Shown here one piece after another: positions 6,944-14,453 of a stretch of 24,731 nt of DNA. Within the stretch, counting starts at the first letter, position 1. Each line of letters starts with the position of its first letter. Source of the stretch: Anaerolineaceae bacterium (GTDB lineage: Bacteria > Chloroflexota > Anaerolineae > Anaerolineales > Anaerolineaceae); contig JAQTMA010000013.1 in the NCBI GenBank assembly GCA_028714615.1, forward strand, positions 3,080 to 27,810, given 5' to 3'. The translations under genes and the position numbers were made by a program. The notes beneath the pieces are model-generated. The model had not been told where the DNA came from. It searched no databases and saw only the letters and a program-made list of their open reading frames with translations.

Positions 6944-9193
6944 ATGAAAATCGATAATCTGATGGAGAGCCTGCCTGACACCTATACCCTGGTAGACAGG
7001 GAAGTGATTCTGCGTGCATATCACCTTGCAGAGCAGGCTCATACTGGGCAAAAGAGAGCATCGGGGGAGCCATATATCACCCATTGTCTCGCAGTCGCAT
7101 CCATCCTATCGGAAATGCGCGTCCCGCCTGCGGTTGTCATTGCTGGCTTGTTGCACGATACTGTAGAAGATACACCCATCACCCTTGATGAACTCAGGCA
7201 CGAGTTCGGCGAGGAAGTCGCCCGATTGGTGGATGGAGTTACGAAACTCACCAACCTACCACGCGTCTCCCGTGGTGACCAACATGCAGAAGAAGTTTTA
7301 TCTGAAGATACACAAACGCTGCGAACCGATTCGCATGCTCGCCAGGCTGCTGCGACCGAACAATTGATTGAGGCTGCTGCACGGAGTCGAAAACGCGACT
7401 TGGCATCGGAAACACTGAGAAAAACATTCATGGCTATGGGGGAAGATGTCCGGGTAGTATTGATCAAACTGGCCGATCGTTTGCATAACATGCGTACCTT
7501 GGGGTACATGCCAGAATATAAACGCCGGCGGATTGCCCAGGAAACCCTTGATATTTTTGCTCCACTAGCCAACCGCCTTGGAATCTGGCAAATCAAATGG
7601 GAGTTGGAAGACCTGGCTTTCCGTTATGTAAACCCTGAGAAATATAAAGAAATCGCAGAAAACCTGGCTGAACGGCGTGAAGACCGTGAACATCAAATCG
7701 AAGAGATTATTCAACGCCTGCAGAACTTGCTTACACAAGCTAGCGTCAAAGTTGAGATAACCGGCCGGCCCAAACATATCTACTCGATCTACAAGAAAAT
7801 GCAGGACAAGGGCAAGACCTTCGAGATGGTCCGCGATCTGCGGGCTGTCCGTTTGATCGTTCCTGATATCCCTTCGTGTTATGCAGCCTTGGGTGTGATC
7901 CACACCCATTGGCGTCCAATCCCACACGAGTTCGACGATTATATCGCTGCTCCGAAAGACAATTTCTACCAATCATTGCACACTGCTATTATTTATGACG
8001 ACGGCAAACCGGTCGAAGTACAGATCCGCACCCCCGAGATGAACCAGAATGCGGAATACGGAATCGCAGCCCACTGGCGCTATAAGGAAGGTAAACGCCG
8101 GGATGAAGACTACGAACAACGGATCAACTGGCTGCGGAAGTTGATGGAATGGCGCCAGGATGTCGATGATGCTCAAGAATTCGTCGATGGAATGAAAACT
8201 GATGTCTTCCAGGACCGCGTCTATGTGTTCACTCCCCGGGGCGACATCATCGATTTACCCTCAGGTTCAACCCCTATCGACTTTGCATATCATGTTCACA
8301 CGGAGATCGGGCACCGGTGCCGTGGCGCAAAGGTAAACGGTAAGCTGGTTACTCTGGATTACGTGCTAAAAACCGGGGATCAAGTCATCATTCTGACTGC
8401 AAAACAGGGCGGGCCAAGCCGCGATTGGCTAAACCTGAACCTGAACCTGGTCAGGACCCAACGAGCTCGTTCGAAAATCCGTCAATGGTTCAAATGGCAG
8501 GATCGAGAACAAAACCTGACCCAAGGAAAGCAGGTGTTGGAACGGGAGTTTCGTCGATTGGACCTATCCGATGTCGATCTGGCACGGATTTGTCACGATT
8601 TCGATTTTCGTTCACCGGATGACCTGTATATTGCCCTTGGTAGCGGAGATATCTCGGTTGGGCGCATTATAAACCGCCTGTCGGATGCGGACAAAGAAAA
8701 GCAGATCTCGCTGCTAACGGTCACAAAACCCGGCGGCGAGCTCAAACCTGGCGCTGATACGATCACCGTGGTCGGTTTAAAAGGGATTCTGACCACAGTT
8801 GCCCGTTGCTGTAAGCCGGCCCCCGGGGATGAAATCGTCGGTTATATCACTAGGGGCCGGGGAGCTACAATCCACCGTCAGGATTGTCCAAATATCTTGC
8901 GACTCCGTGAACGGGAAAGGTTGGTAAAGGTGTCTTGGGGTGAACCTATGCGCACATTCCCGGTTCCGGTTGAAATTAAAGCATATGATCGCCAGGGTTT
9001 GATGGGAGATATCTCAAATATATTGACCAATGAAGGGATCAATCTGCTTGACATTGGATTGAAAGTGAATCATAATCTTGCAGCGATCAGTCTGGTGCTT
9101 GAGGTAGGTGACATTGCGCAGCTAAGCCGGGTACTTACCCGCATTGAAAATCTACCCAACGTGATGGAGGCAACCCGTCGTCGACCTGGTTAG
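6944..9193 (+). CDS. rel: RelA/SpoT homologue, (p)ppGpp synthetase/hydrolase
   Basis: Long RSH enzyme that makes and probably degrades the stringent-response alarmone (p)ppGpp; cytoplasmic and ribosome-associated in known homologues. Domain order: HD hydrolase (about 20-215), synthetase (about 230-380), TGS (about 421-485), helical region, the Cys-containing C-C-K-P-A-P-G-D-E segment (622-630) with later C648, and an ACT domain (about 674-745). Hydrolase residues look intact: R38, H47, H71-D72, E75-D76, D178 and N182. Synthetase landmarks are G-R-P-K-H at 274-278 and Y-Q-S-L-H-T at 342-347. Two oddities: the catalytic-loop motif is E-F-D-D (329-332) instead of the R-x-K-D of bifunctional enzymes, and residues about 105-152 form an insert in the HD domain. 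An AGGA lies upstream of the ATG at 6944. Single-gene unit with its own promoter. Confidence 0.95.
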   Translation: MKIDNLMESLPDTYTLVDREVILRAYHLAEQAHTGQKRASGEPYITHCLAVASILSEMRVPPAVVIAGLLHDTVEDTPITLDELRHEFGEEVARLVDGVTKLTNLPRVSRGDQHAEEVLSEDTQTLRTDSHARQAAATEQLIEAAARSRKRDLASETLRKTFMAMGEDVRVVLIKLADRLHNMRTLGYMPEYKRRRIAQETLDIFAPLANRLGIWQIKWELEDLAFRYVNPEKYKEIAENLAERREDREHQIEEIIQRLQNLLTQASVKVEITGRPKHIYSIYKKMQDKGKTFEMVRDLRAVRLIVPDIPSCYAALGVIHTHWRPIPHEFDDYIAAPKDNFYQSLHTAIIYDDGKPVEVQIRTPEMNQNAEYGIAAHWRYKEGKRRDEDYEQRINWLRKLMEWRQDVDDAQEFVDGMKTDVFQDRVYVFTPRGDIIDLPSGSTPIDFAYHVHTEIGHRCRGAKVNGKLVTLDYVLKTGDQVIILTAKQGGPSRDWLNLNLNLVRTQRARSKIRQWFKWQDREQNLTQGKQVLEREFRRLDLSDVDLARICHDFDFRSPDDLYIALGSGDISVGRIINRLSDADKEKQISLLTVTKPGGELKPGADTITVVGLKGILTTVARCCKPAPGDEIVGYITRGRGATIHRQDCPNILRLRERERLVKVSWGEPMRTFPVPVEIKAYDRQGLMGDISNILTNEGINLLDIGLKVNHNLAAISLVLEVGDIAQLSRVLTRIENLPNVMEATRRRPG

Positions 9194-9327
9194 TCCATCA
9201 GTTCACTAAGACGTCCGGAGTATGGGGGGATTCCGGCGGGGGAGATATCCTGATTGAATATAGGCGTGCAGCCCTAAAACCCGAAACCGAAATCCCACGG
9301 ATTGCTTTCATTGGGAGGTAGCCCCAA

Positions 9328-10569
9328 ATGGTTGAATTGTTGCAAGTAAGCGACGCTCGGAATCGTATGCTAGCCCGCGTCTCTCCCCTGGATACTGAGC
9401 GCGTAGACCTTAACCATGCCTGGAAACGGGTACTTGCTCATGATGTTTTTTCCGACACGGATTGGCCTCCGTTTGCCAATTCATCCATGGATGGATTCGC
9501 AGTGCGAGCTACAGGTATCGCAGAAGCAACCCCCAACTCTCCGGTAACACTCAAGGTTGTAGCGGATATTCCTGCTGGAAGCATCTCTTCTATCGATATC
9601 CAGGAAGGGCAGGCAGCCCGCATTATGACCGGCGCCCCAATTCCACGTGGAGCTGATGCCGTTATCCCGGTGGAGGACACCAACCTGAAAGAATCGCAGC
9701 AAGAACCCAGTCTACCAGATCTGGTGCAGATCTTTCATTCAGTAGCCCAGGGAAGCTGGATCCGCCCGCGCGGCCAGGATCTGCACGCAGGGCAATTGGT
9801 GCTGAGCGCTGGAAATACGTTACGGGCTCAGGATGTTGGTTTGTTAGCGATGTTGGGAATCAGCGAAGCGTGCGTATTCAAGCGGCCAAGAGTGGCATTG
9901 TTGTCAACGGGTGATGAATTACAACCTCCTGACCAACCGCTTACTCCTGGGAAAATCCCCGATTCGAATTCCTTCAGCCTGGCTATTCTGTTGACAATGA
10001 ATGGCTGTGAGGTCATCCCGCTGGGTATTTCCGCAGACCAATATTCTGCGGTTCAAGAACGGCTCGATCGAGCGGTTTCGGAAAACGCTGACTTGATTCT
10101 ATCTTCGGCGGGGGTGAGTGTTGGAACGTATGACTACGTCAAGGCGGTCATCGAATCCCATGGTCGCTTGGATTTTTGGCGGGTTAATATGCGCCCTGGT
10201 AAACCAGTGGCATTTGGAGAATATCGGGGAATCCCAGTGGTTGGACTGCCTGGTAATCCCGTTTCTGCATTTATCGGTTTTGAGGTCTTTGTCGCAGCAG
10301 TGTTGCGGAAGTTATCGGGTCTCCGCCAGATAGAGCCAGAGATCACCCCCGCCACCCTGTCCACTCCTATCGATTCGGATGGGCGGGAAAGTTACCTGAG
10401 GGCCATCGTTAACAATCAAGATGGGAAACGCTCTGTGCGGTTAACCGGGCACCAAGGATCCGGAAATCTATTCTCATTAGTTCAAGCAAACGCTTTACTG
10501 ATTGTCCCGAGTGGTGTAAAATCGCTCCCTGCTGGGAGCGAGGTTGGAGTATGGCTTTTTGAACATTAA
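9328..10569 (+). CDS. moeA: Molybdopterin molybdenumtransferase MoeA
   Basis: Inserts molybdate into adenylylated molybdopterin, the last common step of molybdenum cofactor synthesis in the cytoplasm. The 413-aa length and four-domain order fit MoeA. The N-terminal P-P-F-A-N-S-S-M-D-G-F-A-V motif spans 47-59, and R-I-M-T-G-A-P-I-P at 98-106 is typical. The central MPT-binding domain (about 185-325) holds S-S-A-G-V-S-V-G-T-Y-D (259-269) and G-L-P-G-N-P-V-S-A (306-314). The C-terminal beta domain IV follows to 413. GGGAGGT at 9313-9319 supports the ATG at 9328. No other cofactor genes are in the window; its partner here is the overlapping VKOR gene downstream, whose role seems unrelated. Confidence 0.95.
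   Translation: MVELLQVSDARNRMLARVSPLDTERVDLNHAWKRVLAHDVFSDTDWPPFANSSMDGFAVRATGIAEATPNSPVTLKVVADIPAGSISSIDIQEGQAARIMTGAPIPRGADAVIPVEDTNLKESQQEPSLPDLVQIFHSVAQGSWIRPRGQDLHAGQLVLSAGNTLRAQDVGLLAMLGISEACVFKRPRVALLSTGDELQPPDQPLTPGKIPDSNSFSLAILLTMNGCEVIPLGISADQYSAVQERLDRAVSENADLILSSAGVSVGTYDYVKAVIESHGRLDFWRVNMRPGKPVAFGEYRGIPVVGLPGNPVSAFIGFEVFVAAVLRKLSGLRQIEPEITPATLSTPIDSDGRESYLRAIVNNQDGKRSVRLTGHQGSGNLFSLVQANALLIVPSGVKSLPAGSEVGVWLFEH
10522..10541 (+). promoter_or_regulatory. Hairpin over the likely ribosome binding site of the VKOR gene
   Basis: TCGCTCCC (10522-10529) and GGGAGCGA (10534-10541) form a perfect 8-base stem with loop TGCT, inside the 3' end of moeA. The right arm contains GGGAG, placed correctly for a TTG start at 10544. 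No T tract directly follows. This may make VKOR translation depend on ribosomes finishing moeA; inferred from sequence only. Confidence 0.4.
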
Positions 10570-11020
10570 AGCAAGCTATCTAGATTCAAACCGGATGCTT
10601 TGGTTATGTCAGGTTTCTCTCAGTTGCATCGGAATCCTCGATTCTGGTTACTTGACCTGGATTAAGCTTAGCCACCATGAAGCATCCTGTATTCAGGGTG
10701 TGGGTAATTGCTTCTCTGTCAACACCAGCCAGTATTCCGAATTACTGGGGATCCCCATTGCTCTGTTCGGTATGATGGCATATATTGCTATTCTCCTCCT
10801 TCTACAACTGGAAAGGCGGGGGGGCTTTTGGGGAAACAACGTTCCTCTCGGTGTATTTGGTATCAGTCTCTTCGGAGTGCTCTACTCAGCCTACCTAACC
10901 TACCTTGAAATTGTTGTTATCAAAGCTATTTGCCCATTTTGCTTGGCGTCTGCCTTGTTGATGCTATCGATTTTTATCATTTCGATTATTCGCCTGGCAA
11001 ATAGCTCGTCTCAATCCTAA
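10544..11020 (+). CDS. Vitamin K epoxide reductase (VKOR)-family membrane protein
   Basis: Integral membrane thiol oxidoreductase that passes electrons from a DsbA- or thioredoxin-like partner to quinone, so supporting disulfide formation outside the cytoplasm. Seen: four or five hydrophobic segments, the loop cysteines C49 and C56 with S58, and the active-site C130-P-F-C133 in the last helix. These match the VKOR pattern. It is a stand-alone domain with no fused thioredoxin, so a separate partner is expected elsewhere. Start is ambiguous. TTG at 10544 has GGGAG upstream and overlaps moeA by 26 bases; ATG at 10595 gives 141 aa, still contains the first helix, but has no good ribosome site. 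It is 20 bases ahead of the next gene. Confidence 0.85.
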   Translation: MEYGFLNIKASYLDSNRMLWLCQVSLSCIGILDSGYLTWIKLSHHEASCIQGVGNCFSVNTSQYSELLGIPIALFGMMAYIAILLLLQLERRGGFWGNNVPLGVFGISLFGVLYSAYLTYLEIVVIKAICPFCLASALLMLSIFIISIIRLANSSSQS

Positions 11021-11040
11021 CCCTGCGCAGGAGGAAATCT

Positions 11041-11277
11041 ATGCCCCGCATTCGATGTCATTACCTGGATTGCGTCTTCCTGGATGATGGATACTGCAGC
11101 GCCGCCGCGATTGAACTCGATCCGGATGCCGGCTGTATGACCTATTCACCCACATCGGAAGTCGCAAACGATGAGGATTGGGAAGACGAAGAAGAAATGG
11201 AAGAATGGGAAGACCTTGAATCCGAAGAGGAGGAGGACGAAGACGTCTGGCTAGATGACGAAGATGAAGAGTATTAA
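11041..11277 (+). CDS. Small Cys4 protein with a highly acidic tail, function unknown
   Basis: A 78-aa protein in two parts. Residues 1-35 carry C6, C11, C19 and C32 (C-x4-C-x7-C-x12-C) in a setting (H-Y-L-D-C, G-Y-C-S-A-A-A-I) that resembles the DUF1540-type small cysteine domains, which probably bind a metal; this match is by eye. Residues 36-78 are almost all acidic: 27 of 43 are Asp or Glu, with Trp at 47, 56 and 70. No signal peptide or membrane segment. AGGAGG lies 7 bases before the ATG, one of the strongest ribosome sites in the window, suggesting high expression. It follows VKOR by 20 bases and may share its message. Gene reality is well supported; function is not known. Confidence 0.8.
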   Translation: MPRIRCHYLDCVFLDDGYCSAAAIELDPDAGCMTYSPTSEVANDEDWEDEEEMEEWEDLESEEEEDEDVWLDDEDEEY

Positions 11278-11323
11278 TCTGTAATCCTTATCCTCAAATA
11301 TTCCCCTCTGGTACGGAGAGCTG

Positions 11324-12268
11324 ATGTCTACACAACTACACCGATCTGAGTCACCCTTGTCGGGAATCCAAATAGGTACCGGCGCCTGGTCATGGGGCGA
11401 CCGGCTTTTTTGGGGATATGGTAATGAATACCGGGATGATGATCTCCAGGCTGCTTTTGATGCCAGTATTGCAGCCGGAATTACCTTCTTCGATACAGCC
11501 GAAATTTACGGGCAGGGCCGTTCAGAACAACTCCTCGGGAGATTTCTGAAGACGACAAGGCAATCTGTGTTCATAGCAACGAAATTCATGCCCTACCCTT
11601 GGCGGCTGAGGAGTAGCTCTCTTAAAAAATCTCTTCAAAAAAGCTTGCAGCGCCTGGATATTCCCATTGTGGATCTTTACCAAATACATTGGCCTTTCCC
11701 TCCGGTCTCGATTGAGACATGGATGGACATGCTGGCCCGCGTTGTCCAGGAAGGATTAACCAGGTCGGTGGGCGTATCGAATTTCAACCCCTCGCAAACC
11801 CGCCGGGCTTATAATGCCCTGGCGCGAGCGAATGTTCCACTCACATCGAACCAGATTGAATATAGCTTGCTCAAACGCAATATCGAAAAAAATGGCCTTT
11901 TGGAATTATGCCATGAGCTTGACATTGCGATAATCGCTTACAGTCCTCTGGCGCAGGGTCTATTAACCGGAAAATACACATCCGGCAATCCTCCTCCCGG
12001 AATCCGAGGTCGCCAGGTGAGCCAACGATATCTACGGCAAATACAACCACTAATCGCCCTGTTGCATAAGGTTGGCGCCGCACATGATGGGAAATCCCCT
12101 GCACAGGTTGCACTTAACTGGACCATTTGTAAAGGTACAATTCCTATTCCTGGGGCGAAGAGCGCCGCTCAAGTCCAACAGAATGCCGGTTCATTGGGAT
12201 GGCAATTGACCAGTGATGAAGTTGCTGAGCTAGATGAGATGAGCAACCTGACGACGAATGCTCATTGA
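11324..12268 (+). CDS. Aldo/keto reductase
   Basis: NADPH-dependent oxidoreductase of the AKR superfamily, cytoplasmic, reducing aldehydes or ketones to alcohols; substrate not predictable. The catalytic tetrad is complete: D57 and Y62 in F-F-D-T-A-E-I-Y-G, K87 in A-T-K-F, and H122 in Q-I-H-W-P. Further landmarks are V-G-V-S-N-F at about 154-159, the A-Y-S-P-L-A-Q-G-L-L-T-G-K stretch mid-protein, and the C-terminal I-P-I-P-G-A-K cofactor-binding segment. The 314-aa length is normal. GGAGAG precedes the ATG at 11324. It stands 46 bases after the acidic-tail gene, so shared transcription is possible. Confidence 0.93.
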   Translation: MSTQLHRSESPLSGIQIGTGAWSWGDRLFWGYGNEYRDDDLQAAFDASIAAGITFFDTAEIYGQGRSEQLLGRFLKTTRQSVFIATKFMPYPWRLRSSSLKKSLQKSLQRLDIPIVDLYQIHWPFPPVSIETWMDMLARVVQEGLTRSVGVSNFNPSQTRRAYNALARANVPLTSNQIEYSLLKRNIEKNGLLELCHELDIAIIAYSPLAQGLLTGKYTSGNPPPGIRGRQVSQRYLRQIQPLIALLHKVGAAHDGKSPAQVALNWTICKGTIPIPGAKSAAQVQQNAGSLGWQLTSDEVAELDEMSNLTTNAH

Positions 12269-12335
12269 CCCCATCCCATGCAACCCTAACACCCCCAATA
12301 ACGTATACCTTAATGATACTGGAGGATGAGGAACC

Positions 12336-12896
12336 ATGTCTGAACCTCAGAAACAGGTCTCGTTTTTACCTTTCAATGCGATCAATGAATTTATGCGACC
12401 TGATTATCGCCAGGCTGTTGTGATTAGCGTTCTTCAAGCCCTGCCCACGCTACCGGATGATCACATGGCCACAGTAAACCGTTTGCTGAAAAAATTCATC
12501 CAGGTGCCGGGATTCCGGAATAGCTTGCAAGCGCCAGTCTCTATAAAGTTAAAACCTACGCTTAACGCATTCGAAAAAAACGCAACGCTTACCGGGGCTA
12601 TTCTTTCTGCCTGGTCAGCGAGTAAACCCGAATTGCGTCAGAAGGTTTTCGAATTCTTGAAAGGATGGGGGTGGGAAATACTTCCTCCTGAAGCCGACCG
12701 GACTAAGCTCCCCGGCTTTTTAACGACCTGGCCGTCAAATGCAGATTTTCAAAAATTGAACGATGCATTCATACAAGCGAACCCCGGGTTTATTACGACC
12801 TCCGACGATGTCAGCCTGATGGCTGTGTGGATTGGTGGGCGTCTCCCCATCGACCAAGAAGTGGCATCACTCAACGAAAAAGACGAGGGATCATGA
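12336..12896 (+). CDS. Conserved-looking hypothetical protein, 186 aa
   Basis: Not recognised. The product is soluble, with no signal peptide, membrane helix or cysteine. The first 75 residues look helical. The middle (about 105-125) is tryptophan- and lysine-rich (F-L-K-G-W-G-W-E-I-L-P-P), and the end carries S-L-M-A-V-W-I-G-G-R-L-P-I. The gene is supported by GAGGATGAGG just before the ATG, by codon use like its neighbours, and by its position 60 bases before three LiaF-like membrane proteins with which it may be co-transcribed. Any link to them is inference from position. Confidence 0.7.
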   Translation: MSEPQKQVSFLPFNAINEFMRPDYRQAVVISVLQALPTLPDDHMATVNRLLKKFIQVPGFRNSLQAPVSIKLKPTLNAFEKNATLTGAILSAWSASKPELRQKVFEFLKGWGWEILPPEADRTKLPGFLTTWPSNADFQKLNDAFIQANPGFITTSDDVSLMAVWIGGRLPIDQEVASLNEKDEGS

Positions 12897-12956
12897 GGCC
12901 GTTCTCCCCCTGAATTGGTTGAACGCCAGACCTTTCGTTCTCGAGAAGGAGCATAT

Positions 12957-13757
12957 ATGAGAAGAATGAGTGTATTTTGGGGTGGAGCTCTGGTCCTTTT
13001 TGGCATATTATTGTTACTCAACAACCTGGGTTTCTTACAGGTTAACGTTTGGGGTATCTTTTGGCCACTGGTCTTAATCTTCTTCGGTATCCAGTATCTA
13101 TGGAGTTATTCCCGAAGGAATATCGACCTGGCCTCCAAAACGCTGTCAATACCATTGGATGGAGCATCTCAGTCTGAGGTTCAAATCCACCATGGGGCCG
13201 GGCGTCTACGATTGGGAGCTGGAAGTGACCCATCCCTACTGGTTTCAGGAAATTATTCTGGTGGCATCCAACACAATCTGACCAAACTGGGAAATGGGGT
13301 CAGGTTGGATCTCCGTGCGTCGGGTGAATATATGTTTGATTGGCCAATGTTCGGTGGAAATCAAGGCCACTCCTGGGACATGGCATTAAACAGAGATATC
13401 TCTCTCCGCTTGAAGATCGAAACTGGGGCAAGTGAGTCAAATATCGATTTAAGTGAATTGCATGTTACTGATTTCCGCATCGATACTGGTGCAAGCTCAA
13501 CTTATTTGACTGTCCCTTCGAATGCTGGTGAATCGCGCGGAGAAATCCATTCCGGTGCAGCTTCCATGGATATACGCGTACCAGAAGGGGTGGCAGCTCA
13601 TATCGAAGTTAAAAGTGGTCTTGCGGGAATTCATATCGACCCGGTACGCTTTCCACAACGAGGAAATGTTTATGAATCGCAGGATTACTTTTCATCGATG
13701 AACAGGCTTCATCTGAATATCGAAACTGGTGTGGGTGCCGTGGACATCCATTCCTGA
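12957..13757 (+). CDS. LiaF-like membrane protein: DUF5668-type hairpin plus C-terminal beta domain
   Basis: Two adjacent membrane helices at about 6-25 and 29-48, joined by N-N-L-G-F-L and containing F-W-P-L-V-L-I-F-F-G, form the DUF5668/LiaF transmembrane pattern. The rest (about 60-266) is a soluble beta-rich domain with repeating short strands (D-L-S-E-L-H-V, R-I-D-T-G-A-S-S, G-E-I-H-S-G-A-A-S, I-E-T-G-V-G-A-V-D-I), like the LiaF C-terminal and toast-rack regions. In Firmicutes LiaF controls the cell-envelope stress kinase LiaS; whether this homologue regulates anything is unknown. The ATG at 12957 has AAGGAG upstream; a longer TTG start at 12915 is less likely. First of three related genes in a row. 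Confidence 0.82.
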   Translation: MRRMSVFWGGALVLFGILLLLNNLGFLQVNVWGIFWPLVLIFFGIQYLWSYSRRNIDLASKTLSIPLDGASQSEVQIHHGAGRLRLGAGSDPSLLVSGNYSGGIQHNLTKLGNGVRLDLRASGEYMFDWPMFGGNQGHSWDMALNRDISLRLKIETGASESNIDLSELHVTDFRIDTGASSTYLTVPSNAGESRGEIHSGAASMDIRVPEGVAAHIEVKSGLAGIHIDPVRFPQRGNVYESQDYFSSMNRLHLNIETGVGAVDIHS

Positions 13758-13799
13758 ATTGAATTTATAACGACCTTAGCCTTTACCAGGATGGAAACG

Positions 13800-14441
13800 A
13801 TGACTAGATTTGATAACCGTTTGCTATGGGGGGGTGTGTTAATTCTTGCTGGTTTACTATTTCTACTCCAAAATCTAGGTATTTTTCTCCTTGACAACCT
13901 CGTCTGGACAATATTTCTCGGAATAGCTGGCCTATCATTTCTCTACATAGTCTTCAAAGACCGAAGACGGTGGTGGGCCATCATCCCGGGAGTAACGATA
14001 TCTTACCTGGCCTTTCTCATTTTGATGGATCAACTCTACCCATCTTTTTCCAATGGCATCGGCGGCGCTCTCTTCTTAGCCTCCATTGGAGCAAGCTTTT
14101 GGATCATCTATTTTCTTAATCGCTCTTTCTGGTGGGCAATCATCCCTGCAGGTGTGTTGGTGACTTTGGGGGTGGTCGCCGCTTTCGACCAGTATTTCAG
14201 CGGAATTGAGACCGGTGGGATTTTCTTTATTGGCTTGGGGTTGACCTTCGCCCTGCTAGCTTGGATCCCAACGTCCGGAGGAAGAATGCGCTGGCCTTTG
14301 ATTCCGGCAGGAGTGCTAACCCTCATGGGAGTCCTGATTTCCTTCGCCAGCACTTCGTTGTTCCGACTGGTTTGGCCAGTCGCTCTAATACTCGCCGGAT
14401 TGTATCTGTTTTTTCGGCGTATTCCATCCCATAGTTCGTAG
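13800..14441 (+). CDS. Polytopic membrane protein made of DUF5668-like helices
   Basis: A 213-aa protein that is nearly all membrane: about eight hydrophobic segments and no soluble domain. The first unit (G-V-L-I-L-A-G-L-L-F-L-L-Q-N-L-G) and the last (L-V-W-P-V-A-L-I-L-A-G-L-Y-L) echo the W-P-x-x-L-I-x-x-G pattern of the flanking genes, so it looks like a relative that expanded its helices and lost, or never had, the beta domain. Two short R-W-W-A-I-I-P-G and F-W-W-A-I-I-P-A-G copies inside suggest internal duplication. Start: ATG at 13791 or 13800; AGGA at 13787 fits 13800 better. It lies 12 bases before the next gene, so they are very likely co-transcribed. Confidence 0.8.
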   Translation: MTRFDNRLLWGGVLILAGLLFLLQNLGIFLLDNLVWTIFLGIAGLSFLYIVFKDRRRWWAIIPGVTISYLAFLILMDQLYPSFSNGIGGALFLASIGASFWIIYFLNRSFWWAIIPAGVLVTLGVVAAFDQYFSGIETGGIFFIGLGLTFALLAWIPTSGGRMRWPLIPAGVLTLMGVLISFASTSLFRLVWPVALILAGLYLFFRRIPSHSS

Positions 14442-14453
14442 CGAAGGTGCATC

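Noticed and set aside
8432..8449. Triple AACCTG repeat in the rel gene
   Set aside because: It encodes an L-N-L-N-L stretch of the same length as in other RelA proteins, so it is ordinary coding sequence, not an expansion.
9194..9327. Possible molybdenum-cofactor riboswitch ahead of moeA
   Set aside because: The 134-base gap has only a weak CCGGA/TCCGG pairing (9215-9236) and no recognisable Moco-motif core; it is not supportable.
12915..12956. Upstream TTG start for the first LiaF-like gene
   Set aside because: The ATG at 12957 has a good ribosome site and the extra residues are charged and unlike the family start.
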